The position numbers were made by a program, and so were the translations under genes. Below the pieces are notes generated by a model. It was not told the DNA's origin. It saw only the letters and a list, made by a program, of their open reading frames with translations, and searched no databases. Below are positions 1-6,927 of a DNA stretch of 15,608 nt, piece by piece. How positions within the stretch are numbered: the first letter of the stretch is position 1; every line of letters begins with the position of its first letter. The DNA is from Streptomyces lilacinus (lineage in GTDB: Bacteria; Actinomycetota; Actinomycetes; Streptomycetales; Streptomycetaceae): contig KL569385.1 in the NCBI GenBank assembly GCA_000715685.1, positions 49,696 through 65,303 on the forward strand, in the 5' to 3' direction.

Positions 1-598
1 CGGCCAGCGCGACGTCCGCCCCGACGATCGGCGTGAACGTCGTGGCGGGGGAGCGGGCGCCGTCCAGCTCGCCCATGACGACGGTGGCGCTCAGCCCACC
101 GCCCCCGGTGACGCGCGGCAGTTCGGCGTGGTGCTCCCACGTCGGCGCGGTGTGCCGGTGGGCGTCCGGCAGGGCCACCCACAGCTGCGCGCCGTGCAGC
201 AGGGGCGCGTGCTCGCGCGGGGACTCCTCGGAGTGGGAGATGCCCCGCCCGGAGGTCATCAGCCCCAGTTGGCCGGGGCGCAGCGTCTGCCGGCTGCCGA
301 GGCTGTCGCGGTGCAGCACCTCCCCCTCGTGCAGCCAGCTGACGGTCTGCAGGCCCATGTGCGGGTGCGGGGGGACCTGCATGCCCGGCTCGTCGGCGAT
401 GTCGTCCGGCCCGTACTGGTCGACGAAGGCCCACGCCCCCACCATTCGGCGCCCCAGGCTCGGCAGCAGTCGGCGGACGACGGTGCTCTCGCCGAGCGGA
501 ACGTTCTTGGCGGGCAGCAGCTCGCGCACCGGGCGCCCGGTGACGTCCTGGCGGCCGCCGCAGGTGGTGGGGGTGGGGTGGAGATCGAGATCGCTCAT
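1..598 (-). CDS. Pirin family protein (C-terminus beyond window)
   Basis: A 199-codon reading frame runs from an ATG at 598 off the left edge. The translation is a clear pirin: a bicupin fold with the signature PHPHMGLQTVSWL at residues 77-89 and ISHSEES at 120-126. The expected metal ligands of the N-terminal cupin are present as H78, H80, H122 and E124. Pirins are non-haem iron proteins; some bacterial members act as quercetin dioxygenases or modulate pyruvate metabolism, so a physiological role cannot be assigned from sequence. There is no strong ribosome binding site before the ATG, but the N-terminus fits the family. The C-terminal cupin is only partly seen. It lies 65 bp downstream of the M56 peptidase gene on the same strand and might be cotranscribed. 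Confidence 0.93.
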   Translation of the reverse strand, partial: MSDLDLHPTPTTCGGRQDVTGRPVRELLPAKNVPLGESTVVRRLLPSLGRRMVGAWAFVDQYGPDDIADEPGMQVPPHPHMGLQTVSWLHEGEVLHRDSLGSRQTLRPGQLGLMTSGRGISHSEESPREHAPLLHGAQLWVALPDAHRHTAPTWEHHAELPRVTGGGGLSATVVMGELDGARSPATTFTPIVGADVALA

Positions 599-630
599 GG
601 AAGGCACTCTGCCACGCGGGGAGCCGGATC

Positions 631-666
631 TGACGCCCCGTCCGGCGGGTGGCCCCGTGGGCGTCA
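631..666 (-). terminator. Possible hairpin at the end of the M56 gene
   Basis: An 8-bp inverted repeat, TGACGCCC at 631-638 and GGGCGTCA at 659-666, spans the stop codon of the M56 gene. The 20-nt loop is G/C rich and could fold further. No T tract follows. It could be a weak terminator or a chance repeat in GC-rich DNA. Confidence 0.3.
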
Positions 667-1605
667 GCCGCTCAGCGCGCTCAGCCCCGGGACGAACGTC
701 ACCAGCACCGGCACCACCGGCACCAGCGCCGCCGCGGCCGTCAGCCGCAGTCGCTGGGGGACCGTCAGGCGGGGCGCGGGCGCCAGCAGGCGGTCGACGC
801 GGCCGGGGAGGTGGGAGAGCGAGGAGGGGCAGGGGCCGAAGACGCCGCTGTCCTCGTTGAGTTCGACCAGGGCGAGGGCCGTGGTGAGGCGGCCGAAGCG
901 GCGGGAGGCGGAGTCGTCCGCGGCCAGCTCGACCAGGTGGTGCACCTGGTCGCGGAACGCGGCGAAGACCGGCACCTGGGGGAAGCCGTACGCCAGCGCC
1001 GACGCGCAGTGCAGCAACCAGTCGTGCCGTGCCCGGGCGTGCCCCTGCTCGTGCGCCAGCACCGCGTCCAGCTGGGAGCCCTTCAGGCGGCGCAGCGCGG
1101 CCGTGGTGATCACCAGCTGGGGCTCGGCCCCGGCCCGCAGCAGCCAGGCCTCCGGGCGCTCGCCCTCCAGCACCACCAGCCGCTCCCCGCCCCGCTCCTC
1201 GCCGGGCAGCCGGGGCGAGCGCACGAGGAGGTCGGCGCGCCGGTGCCGGCGGCGGGCCCGGGCCCGGCGGACCTCCCGGGTCAGCATGGCGGCGGTCCAC
1301 ACGGCACCGGAGGCGAGCAGGATGGCCAGGGGCGCGGCCCAGGAGCCGTACGCCGTGAGCGCGTAGGCCTCCATGACGCCGTGCGGGGCGGGGGCGAAGA
1401 CGTGACCGCGCACCGCCGCCCAGGCGGCCGCGGCGCTCAGCGCCATGGCCAGCACGCAGCACAGCAGCACGGTGGCCACCGCGCACTGCCACACCCACAG
1501 GGCCAGCACGGGCTCCCGTGCCGGCCAGTGGGCACGGGTCAGCACGCGCGGCGCCATCGCCGAGACCAGTCCACCGAGGACCAGCAGCGCGAGCGGGACC
1601 AACAT
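664..1605 (-). CDS. M56 family zinc metallopeptidase (BlaR1/MecR1-type), membrane protein
   Basis: A 313-residue integral membrane peptidase. The zincin motif HEQGH is at residues 185-189 ([16 protein letters not shown]), and E226 within VELAAD is the likely third zinc ligand. Hydrophobic segments lie near residues 2-18, 33-65, 85-108 and 286-308, so the peptidase domain lies between membrane helices. Family members such as BlaR1 and MecR1 cleave a BlaI/MecI repressor, but this protein has no penicillin-binding sensor domain. In actinobacteria such short M56 proteins usually follow a BlaI/MecI-type gene. None is present here: the next gene upstream is etfA. The ATG at 1605 has a modest GGGGGT ribosome binding site. 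A possible -10 element (TAGGCT, 1664-1659) is upstream without a good -35. Substrate unknown. Confidence 0.9.
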   Translation of the reverse strand: MLVPLALLVLGGLVSAMAPRVLTRAHWPAREPVLALWVWQCAVATVLLCCVLAMALSAAAAWAAVRGHVFAPAPHGVMEAYALTAYGSWAAPLAILLASGAVWTAAMLTREVRRARARRRHRRADLLVRSPRLPGEERGGERLVVLEGERPEAWLLRAGAEPQLVITTAALRRLKGSQLDAVLAHEQGHARARHDWLLHCASALAYGFPQVPVFAAFRDQVHHLVELAADDSASRRFGRLTTALALVELNEDSGVFGPCPSSLSHLPGRVDRLLAPAPRLTVPQRLRLTAAAALVPVVPVLVTFVPGLSALSG

Positions 1606-1729
1606 GGGCGTCGTACCCCCGGGATCGTTCCGAAGCGAAGCGAGCGGTGCCGTCCTCGAGCCTAGTGGCCGCGCCCACGCGGCGCAGTGGCCCGGCCCAC
1701 GCTCCGCCCGTCGGGTTGCCCAACGACGA

Positions 1730-1763
1730 GCCCCCCGCCCCGACGTGAGCCGGAACGGGGGGC
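1730..1763 (-). terminator. Hairpin terminator after etfA
   Basis: Arms of 13 nt at 1730-1742 and 1751-1763 flank an 8-nt loop, 16 bp beyond the etfA stop. Read on the minus strand, all positions pair, two of them as G-U. On the plus strand these would be C-A mismatches, so the hairpin favours the etfBA transcript. The stem includes six consecutive C-G pairs. No U tract follows, as is common in Streptomyces. Confidence 0.65.
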
Positions 1764-1778
1764 CTGTGCGGCGAGGGA

Positions 1779-2741
1779 TCAGCCCTTGCGGGACTTGATC
1801 TCGTCGGTCAGCTGGGGGACGACCGCGAAGAGGTCGCCGACCACGCCGTAGTCGACGAGCTCGAAGATCGGGGCCTCGGCGTCCTTGTTGATGGCGACGA
1901 TCGTCTTCGAGGTCTGCATGCCGGCGCGGTGCTGGATCGCGCCGGAGATGCCCGCGGCGATGTACAGCTGCGGCGAGACGGACTTGCCGGTCTGGCCGAC
2001 CTGGTTGGTGTGCGGGTACCAGCCGGCGTCGACGGCGGCGCGGGAGGCGCCGACGGCCGCGCCGAGGGAGTCGGCGAGGGCCTCGATGACGGGGAAGTTC
2101 TCGGCGCCGTTGACGCCGCGGCCGCCGGAGACCACGATCGCGGCCTCGGTCAGCTCGGGGCGGCCGGTGGACTCGCGCGGGGTGCGGGAGACGACCTTGG
2201 TGCCGGTGGACTTCTCGCCGAAGGAGACGGCGAGCTGCTCGACCGTGCCGGCGGCCGGGGCGGCCTCCGGGGCGGCGGAGTTGGGCTTGACGGTGATGAC
2301 CGGGGTGCCCTTGGTGACGCGGGACTTGGTGGTGAACGCGGCCGCGAAGACGGACTGCGTGGCCACCGGGCCCTCGTCGCCGGCCTCGAGGTCGACGGCG
2401 TCGGTGATGATGCCGGAGCCGATGCGGACCGCGAGGCGGGCCGCGATCTCCTTGCCCTCGGCGGAGGACGGGACGAGCACGGCGGCCGGGGAGACGGCCC
2501 GGTACGCGGCCTCGAGCGCGTCCACCTTGGGCGCGACGAGGTAGTCGGCGAACTCGGCGGCGTCGGCGGCCAGCACCTTGACCGCGCCGTACTCGGCGAG
2601 CGTCGCGGCGGCGGTGTCCGCGCCGGCACCCAGGTGCACGGCGACGGGCTCGCCGATGCGGCGGGCGAGGGTCAGCAGCTCGAGGGTGGGCTTGCGGACG
2701 GCGCCGTCCACGTGGTCGACGTAGACGAGGACTTCAGCCAT
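1779..2741 (-). CDS. etfA: Electron transfer flavoprotein subunit alpha
   Basis: A full-length 320-residue ETF alpha subunit. With EtfB it forms the FAD heterodimer that collects electrons from acyl-CoA and related dehydrogenases and passes them to the respiratory chain through ETF:quinone oxidoreductase. The N-terminal half is the variable alpha/beta domain. The C-terminal FAD domain starts near residue 200 (VVSGGRGV, 203-210) and carries the family signature [20 protein letters not shown] at 247-266, followed by GAIQHRAGM and AINKD. The ATG at 2741 is preceded by a GCAGGAGTG ribosome binding site. It lies 55 bp downstream of etfB on the same strand and is surely cotranscribed with it. There is no acyl-CoA dehydrogenase in the window, so it probably serves dehydrogenases encoded elsewhere. 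Confidence 0.97.
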   Translation of the reverse strand: MAEVLVYVDHVDGAVRKPTLELLTLARRIGEPVAVHLGAGADTAAATLAEYGAVKVLAADAAEFADYLVAPKVDALEAAYRAVSPAAVLVPSSAEGKEIAARLAVRIGSGIITDAVDLEAGDEGPVATQSVFAAAFTTKSRVTKGTPVITVKPNSAAPEAAPAAGTVEQLAVSFGEKSTGTKVVSRTPRESTGRPELTEAAIVVSGGRGVNGAENFPVIEALADSLGAAVGASRAAVDAGWYPHTNQVGQTGKSVSPQLYIAAGISGAIQHRAGMQTSKTIVAINKDAEAPIFELVDYGVVGDLFAVVPQLTDEIKSRKG

Positions 2742-2796
2742 GGATCTGCACTCCTGCGGGAATTGCGAGGGCGGTTGAGGGTTCGGGTGTCGGAGC

Positions 2797-3585
2797 TCAG
2801 ATGAACTTCTGGCTCGCGAGGAACTCGGCGAGCTGCTTGCCGCCCTCGCCCTCGTCCTTGACGATCGTGCCGGCCGTGCGGGCCGGGCGCTCCGCGGCCT
2901 CGTCGACCGTGGTCCAGGAACCCTCCAGGCCGACCTCGTCGGCGTCGATGCCGAGGTCGGAGAGGTCCAGGGACTCCACCGGCTTCTTCTTGGCCGCCAT
3001 GATGCCCTTGAAGGACGGGTAGCGGGCCTCGCCCGACTGGTCGGTGACGGAGACGACGGCCGGGAGGGCGGCCTCGAGCTGCTCGCTCGCGGCGTCGCCG
3101 TCGCGGCGGCCGGTGACCTTGCCGTCCTCGACCTTGACCTCGGAGAGCAGGGTGACCTGCGGGACGCCCAGGCGCTCGGCCAGCATCGCCGGGACGACGC
3201 CCATGCCGCCGTCGGTGGAGGCCATGCCGGAGATCACCAGGTCGTAGCCGACGTGCTCGAGGGCCTTGGCCAGCACCAGCGAGGTGCCGAGCGCGTCGGT
3301 GCCGTGCAGGTCGTCGTCCTCGACGTGGACGGCCTTGTCGGCGCCCATGGAGAGCGCCTTGCGCAGGGCGTCGTTGGCGTCCTCGGGACCGACCGTCAGG
3401 ACGGTGATCTCCGCGTCGCCGTCGGCCGCCTCCTTGATCTGCAGCGCCTGCTCGACCGCGTACTCGTCGAGCTCCGAGAGCAGGCCGTCCACGTCGTCAC
3501 GGTCGACGGTCAGGTCTTCGGCGAAGTGCCGGTCGCCGGTGGCGTCGGGCACGTACTTCACAGTGACAACGATCCTCAAGCTCAC
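2797..3585 (-). CDS. etfB: Electron transfer flavoprotein subunit beta
   Basis: A 262-residue ETF beta subunit, the AMP-binding partner of EtfA. It starts with the typical MSLRIVVTVKYVPD, has the GADKAVHVED segment at 81-90 and the region VISGMASTDGGMGVVPAML at 117-135. The beta-subunit signature VSVTDQSGEARYPSFKGI is at 178-195, followed by MAAKKKP. The start is a GTG at 3585 with an AGTAGGAG ribosome binding site 7 nt away. It is the first gene of the etfB-etfA operon. The 189-bp upstream region contains two dyads (3618-3635 and 3694-3705) that could be operators. I could not pick a convincing promoter there. Confidence 0.97.
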   Translation of the reverse strand: MSLRIVVTVKYVPDATGDRHFAEDLTVDRDDVDGLLSELDEYAVEQALQIKEAADGDAEITVLTVGPEDANDALRKALSMGADKAVHVEDDDLHGTDALGTSLVLAKALEHVGYDLVISGMASTDGGMGVVPAMLAERLGVPQVTLLSEVKVEDGKVTGRRDGDAASEQLEAALPAVVSVTDQSGEARYPSFKGIMAAKKKPVESLDLSDLGIDADEVGLEGSWTTVDEAAERPARTAGTIVKDEGEGGKQLAEFLASQKFI

Positions 3586-3617
3586 GCCGGCTCTCCTACT
3601 GCATCGTCTCTATCAAA

Positions 3618-3635
3618 GCTGCCTTGGCAGGCAGC
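3618..3635. promoter_or_regulatory. Dyad in the etfB leader
   Basis: GCTGCC and GGCAGC, 6 nt apart, form a perfect 6-bp inverted repeat 33 bp upstream of the etfB GTG. The spacer completes a nested TGCC-TT-GGCA repeat. A TATGCT hexamer that could act as a -10 lies just upstream on the minus strand. It may be an operator or a leader hairpin; function unproven. Confidence 0.3.
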
Positions 3636-3693
3636 ATAGGCGCCTGGTGGGGCGGATCCCGTTCGGGTGCGGGCCTCGCTCCGACCGGAATGT

Positions 3694-3705
3694 TACTCGT
3701 CAGTA
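3694..3705. promoter_or_regulatory. TACT-N4-AGTA dyad upstream of etfB
   Basis: TACTCGTCAGTA is a perfect 4+4 dyad with a 4-bp centre, within the longer GTTACTCGTCAGTAC (3692-3706). This is one base off a TTACT-N4-AGTAA palindrome. It lies about 110 bp upstream of etfB in otherwise GC-rich DNA. The shape suits a TetR-type regulator, and ETF genes work with fatty-acid oxidation, but no regulator can be named from this window. Confidence 0.35.
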
Positions 3706-3774
3706 CATCGAGCGTGTTCCCCGAGCGCAAGGCCGGTCGACTGTGATCTGCCCAACGCGGCCGAAGGGGATGTC

Positions 3775-4311
3775 TCAGTCCCGCAATCCGTTGAAGCGCC
3801 CCTGGTGGTAGAGCAGCGGCCGGCCGTCACCGGTGGGGTCCCCGGCGACCGCCTCGGCGAGCACGACGCGGTGGTCGCCGGCGGGCACCCGGGCCACCAC
3901 GCGGCACACCATCCAGGCCAGCACGCCCTCCAGCAGCGGCACGCCGTGCGGGCCCGTGCGCCAGCGCGTGGGCGCGGCGAAGCGGTCGGCGCCGCTGCGC
4001 GCGAAGGTCGCGGCGAGCTCCCGCTGGTGCTCGCCGAGTATGTGCACGCCGACGTGCTCGGCCTCGGCCAGCACGGGCCAGCTGGAGGAGCCGGTGCCGA
4101 CGCCGAAGGAGACCAGCGGGGGCGTGGCCGCCACCGAGGTCAGGGAGGTGGCCGTGAAGCCCGCGGGACGGCTGCCCCCGGCGGTGATCACCGCCACGCC
4201 CGCCGCGTGCCGGCGGAAGACCGAGCGCAGCAGCTCGGGCGCGTCGAGGCCGGCGGCGCCGACGTCGGAGGTGTCGAGGCCGGGGGCGCCGAGATCGGGG
4301 GAGGCCGTCAT
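3775..4311 (-). CDS. Flavin reductase family protein (FMN-binding split barrel)
   Basis: A 178-residue protein of the flavin reductase-like family, small proteins that bind FMN or FAD and often supply reduced flavin to a monooxygenase. Family hallmarks are VAVITAGG (39-46), GFTATSLTSVAATPPLVSFG (51-70), the central LGEHQRELAATFA segment and the C-terminal LLYHQGRFNGL. The first 25 residues are a low-complexity Gly/Ala/Asp/Leu extension with an imperfect repeat (LGAPGLDTS / VGAAGLDAP). The ATG at 4311 has a GGAAGG motif slightly far upstream, so a later start is possible. It lies 62 bp downstream of the thioredoxin-like gene on the same strand. No partner monooxygenase is nearby, so its oxygenase partner, if any, is unknown. 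Confidence 0.88.
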   Translation of the reverse strand: MTASPDLGAPGLDTSDVGAAGLDAPELLRSVFRRHAAGVAVITAGGSRPAGFTATSLTSVAATPPLVSFGVGTGSSSWPVLAEAEHVGVHILGEHQRELAATFARSGADRFAAPTRWRTGPHGVPLLEGVLAWMVCRVVARVPAGDHRVVLAEAVAGDPTGDGRPLLYHQGRFNGLRD

Positions 4312-4373
4312 GGGGTCGTCGTTTCCTTCCGCCGGAATCGGGTCGGGAGCGGTGCGCGGGGGTTCACGGCGCG

Positions 4374-4751
4374 TCAGACCGCCGCGCCCAGGGCCGCGAT
4401 GACGTCGGCGCGGCGCGGCTGCCCCGTCGCCCGCCGCACGACGCGGCCGGCGGCGTCGAGGACGAGCGTGGTGGGCGTGGCGGCGATGTCGAGGGCGCGG
4501 ACGAGGTCGAGCCGGTCCTCCGCGTCGATCTCGACGTGCGCGACCCCGTCGACCATCGCGGCCACGTCCGCGAGGACCCGGCGCGTGGCCCGGCAGGGCT
4601 GGCAGAAGGCGCTGGAGAACTGCACGAGCGTCGCCCGCTCGCCCAGCGCGGCGCCCAGCTCGACGCCCAGTTCGGCACCGGGCTCGGCACCCGCCTCGCC
4701 GGCGGCGAGCCGCGGCGCCGGCCCCGTGTCGCGTCCGTCCCGCTCGGCCAC
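4374..4751 (-). CDS. Small thioredoxin-fold protein with CQPC active site
   Basis: A thioredoxin-domain protein of 125 residues when started at the GTG at 4751. That start is preceded by GAAGGAGAGG at ideal spacing. The frame stays open 50 codons further, but that extension has no family resemblance and no ribosome binding site, so I reject it. The core has TLVQFSSAFCQPCRATRRVL (41-60) with redox cysteines C50 and C53, a DAEDRLDLVRALDI segment and the cis-proline loop ATPTTLVLD. The first 38 residues are a polar Gly/Ala/Glu-rich stretch with repeated GAEPGAELGVELGAALGE. I see no signal peptide or membrane helix, so it is predicted cytoplasmic. It probably acts as a disulfide reductase or thiol carrier and may form an operon with the flavin reductase gene 62 bp downstream. 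Confidence 0.85.
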   Translation of the reverse strand: MAERDGRDTGPAPRLAAGEAGAEPGAELGVELGAALGERATLVQFSSAFCQPCRATRRVLADVAAMVDGVAHVEIDAEDRLDLVRALDIAATPTTLVLDAAGRVVRRATGQPRRADVIAALGAAV

Positions 4752-4822
4752 TCCACCCTCTCCTTCATCGATGTGCACGCGCGCACGGCGGCCCGCGTGA
4801 CCTTGGCAAGTGTCCCGCGCTC

Positions 4823-4836
4823 CGGGAAATTTCCCG
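4823..4836. promoter_or_regulatory. Perfect 14-bp palindrome CGGGAAATTTCCCG
   Basis: A perfect 14-bp palindrome in the 237-bp region between the divergent thioredoxin-like gene and the acyltransferase gene. It is 71 bp before the thioredoxin GTG and 152 bp before the acyltransferase ATG. Its AAATTT core stands out in DNA of over 70 percent GC. It is a candidate operator for one or both genes; the cognate regulator is unknown. Confidence 0.4.
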
Positions 4837-4988
4837 ACGTGATGAGGATCTCCCGGCCCGCGGGGCCTCCCCGCTGGCTCCGGGGCCGGGCATTCGGGCA
4901 CGATCTGGCGAAAGCCCGACCCTACGTCCGCGTAACTTCAGTATTTCAGCCGGGAGCACCCTCCCCAGGCCGGAAGGATCTTCCCGAC

Positions 4989-5717
4989 ATGGCAGAGCTC
5001 GTCTACCCGCCGGTGATCGGTTTCGCCCGCACCATGTTCAAGGCGCTCGACCTGCGCTTCGACATCCAGGGAAGCGAGCACATTCCGCAGCGCGGGGGCG
5101 CGGTGCTGGTGAGCAACCACATCGGCTACCTGGACTTCGTCTTCTGCGGCCTGGCCGCCCGGCCCGCCAAGCGGCTCGTGCGCTTCATGGCCAAGGAGTC
5201 CGTCTTCCGGCACAAGGTCTCCGGGCCGCTGATGCGGGCGATGAAGCACATACCCGTCGACCGCGCGGCCGGCGCGGACGCCTACCGGCACGCCCTGTCC
5301 GCGCTGCGATCGGGCGAGGTCATCGGGGTCTTCCCGGAGGCGACGATCTCCACGTCCTTCACGCTGAAGAACTTCAAGTCGGGCGCCGCGCGGCTGGCGC
5401 AGGAGGCCGGGGTGCCGCTGGTGCCGATGGCGCTGTGGGGCACGCAGCGGCTGTGGACCAAGGGCCGCAAGCGCGACCTGGGCCGCAACCACGTGCCGGT
5501 GGCCATCCGCGTGGGCGAGCCGGTGACCGCGGCCGCGGACGAGCCCGCCGAGCAGCTCACCGAGCGCGTCCGCGGCCGTGTCCAGGACCTCCTCGAGGCC
5601 GCCCAGCGGGCCTACCCGGTGCGCGCCGACGGCCCCGGCGACAGCTGGTGGATCCCCGCCCACCTCGGCGGCACGGCCCCCACCCCGGCCGAGGCCGCGG
5701 CGGGCGACCGGCGCTGA
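4989..5717 (+). CDS. 1-acyl-sn-glycerol-3-phosphate acyltransferase (PlsC family)
   Basis: A 242-residue PlsC-type acyltransferase, the family that transfers an acyl group to lysophosphatidic acid to give phosphatidic acid. Catalytic motif I, NH-x4-D, is NHIGYLD at 43-49. Motif II surrounds HIPVDR (87-92). Motif III is FPEATIS at 115-121, with Ala and Ile in place of the usual Gly and Arg. Motif IV is VPLVPMALWG (142-151). The ATG at 4989 is preceded by GGAAGG about 11 nt away, within GGAAG-GAT-CTTCC, itself a small dyad. The frame is open far upstream, but that sequence is antisense to the thioredoxin gene. Streptomyces carry several PlsC paralogues, so the exact acyl acceptor is uncertain. 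The gene is monocistronic, divergent from the thioredoxin gene and convergent with the threonine aldolase gene. Confidence 0.93.
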   Translation: MAELVYPPVIGFARTMFKALDLRFDIQGSEHIPQRGGAVLVSNHIGYLDFVFCGLAARPAKRLVRFMAKESVFRHKVSGPLMRAMKHIPVDRAAGADAYRHALSALRSGEVIGVFPEATISTSFTLKNFKSGAARLAQEAGVPLVPMALWGTQRLWTKGRKRDLGRNHVPVAIRVGEPVTAAADEPAEQLTERVRGRVQDLLEAAQRAYPVRADGPGDSWWIPAHLGGTAPTPAEAAAGDRR

Positions 5718-5723
5718 TACGCG

Positions 5724-5771
5724 CGACGGGTGCGGGGTACGTACGTCCTCGTACGTACCCCGCACCCGTCG
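5724..5771. terminator. Perfect 22-bp stem-loop between convergent genes
   Basis: Arms 5724-5745 and 5750-5771 are perfectly complementary over 22 bp around a 4-nt loop (TCCT). The stem starts 6 bp after the acyltransferase stop and ends 55 bp before the threonine aldolase stop on the other strand. There is no T tract on either side. Its position between convergent genes and its symmetry make it a bidirectional terminator. Confidence 0.85.
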
Positions 5772-5826
5772 AACCCAGTAGGGAGGTCCCCGTCGGCAGG
5801 GGGATTTCCTACGGCCGGATCGGCTC

Positions 5827-6927
5827 CTACTGCTTCGCCATCTCCTCGGCGACGAGGGCCGCGAAGGCGTCCACGTCGGCCTCGGTGGTGTCGAAGGAGC
5901 ACATCCACCGGACGTCGCCGGCAGCCTCGTCCCAGAAGTAGAAGCGGTAGCGCTTCTGCAGTCGCTCGCTCACGTCGCGCGGCAGCCGGGCGAAGACGGC
6001 GTTGGACTCCACCGGGTGGAGCACCTCGACGCCGTCCACCGTGCGCACGGCCTCTGCCAGCCGCGCCGCCATGGCGTTGGCGTGCGAGGCGCTGCGCAGC
6101 CACAGGTCGCCGGAGAGCAGCGCCTCGAACTGCACGGAGACGAAGCGCATCTTCGACGCCAGCTGCATCGACAGCTTGCGCAGGTGCTTCATCGCCCGCA
6201 CCGCGTCCGGGTTGAGGACGACGACGCACTCGCCGAAGACCATGCCGTTCTTGGTGCCGCCGAAGGAGAGCAGGTCCACCCCGGCGTCGGTGGTGAAGGC
6301 CCGCAGCGGCACCCCGAGGGTGGCCGCCGCGTTGGCGATGCGGGAGCCGTCGAGGTGGACCTTCATGCCCCGCTCGTGGGCGTGGTCGCAGATCTCGCGG
6401 ATCTCCTCGGGCGTGTAGCAGGTGCCCAGCTCGGTCGTCTGGGTGATCGAGACGACCTGCGGCTGGGCCCGGTGCTCGTCGTCCCAGCCCCACGCCTCGC
6501 GGTCGATCAGCTCGGGGGTGAGCTTGCCGTGCTCGGTCGGCACGTGGAGCAGCTTCAGGCCGCCGACGCGCTCGGGCGCCCCGCACTCGTCGACGTTGAT
6601 GTGCGCCGAGGAGGCGCAGACGACCGCGCCCCAGCGCTCGGTGGCGGCCTGCAGGGCGACGACGTTGGCGCCCGTGCCGTTGAAGACCGGGAAGGCCTCG
6701 GCCGTCGGGCCGAAGTGGGCCCGCATCACGTCCTGCAGGTGGGCGGTGTAGTCGTCCTCGCCGTAGGCGACCTGGTGGCCGCCGTTGGCGAGGGCGAGGG
6801 CCGCGAGGATCTCCGGGTGCGCGCCCGCGTAGTTGTCGCTGGCGAAGCCGCGCACCGCGGGGTCGTGCCGCCGTATCGCGTCGGTCGGGTGCGTCGGCGT
6901 CGCGGTCACGGTTGCGGGGTCAGCCAC
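5827..6927 (-). CDS. Threonine aldolase family PLP enzyme (beta-eliminating lyase fold)
   Basis: A 366-residue fold-type I PLP enzyme of the low-specificity threonine aldolase family, which splits L-threonine or similar beta-hydroxy amino acids into glycine and an aldehyde. The PLP lysine is K226 in LLSFGGTKNG. HLDGSRIANA (191-200) holds the cofactor-contacting D193 and R196. H109 in SSAHINVDE fits the ring-stacking histidine, and FNGTGANV (82-89) the phosphate loop. The GTG start at 6927 overlaps the end of the upstream SDR gene by 22 bp, so translation is probably coupled; its ribosome binding site is weak. It is the last gene of the DUF6421-SDR-aldolase operon and ends before the 22-bp hairpin. 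The true substrate in this operon may not be threonine. Confidence 0.93.
   Translation of the reverse strand: MADPATVTATPTHPTDAIRRHDPAVRGFASDNYAGAHPEILAALALANGGHQVAYGEDDYTAHLQDVMRAHFGPTAEAFPVFNGTGANVVALQAATERWGAVVCASSAHINVDECGAPERVGGLKLLHVPTEHGKLTPELIDREAWGWDDEHRAQPQVVSITQTTELGTCYTPEEIREICDHAHERGMKVHLDGSRIANAAATLGVPLRAFTTDAGVDLLSFGGTKNGMVFGECVVVLNPDAVRAMKHLRKLSMQLASKMRFVSVQFEALLSGDLWLRSASHANAMAARLAEAVRTVDGVEVLHPVESNAVFARLPRDVSERLQKRYRFYFWDEAAGDVRWMCSFDTTEADVDAFAALVAEEMAKQ

Noticed and set aside
128..1665. Long plus-strand open frames across the pirin and M56 genes
   Set aside because: They are Arg/Gly/Ala-rich antisense translations of recognisable minus-strand proteins, typical of GC-rich DNA.
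4752..4901. Longer start for the thioredoxin-fold gene
   Set aside because: The extra 50 residues have no ribosome binding site and no family resemblance, while the GTG at 4751 has an ideal one.
4536..4988. In-frame upstream extension of the acyltransferase gene
   Set aside because: It is antisense to the thioredoxin gene and absent from the family's domain architecture; the ATG at 4989 starts the fold.
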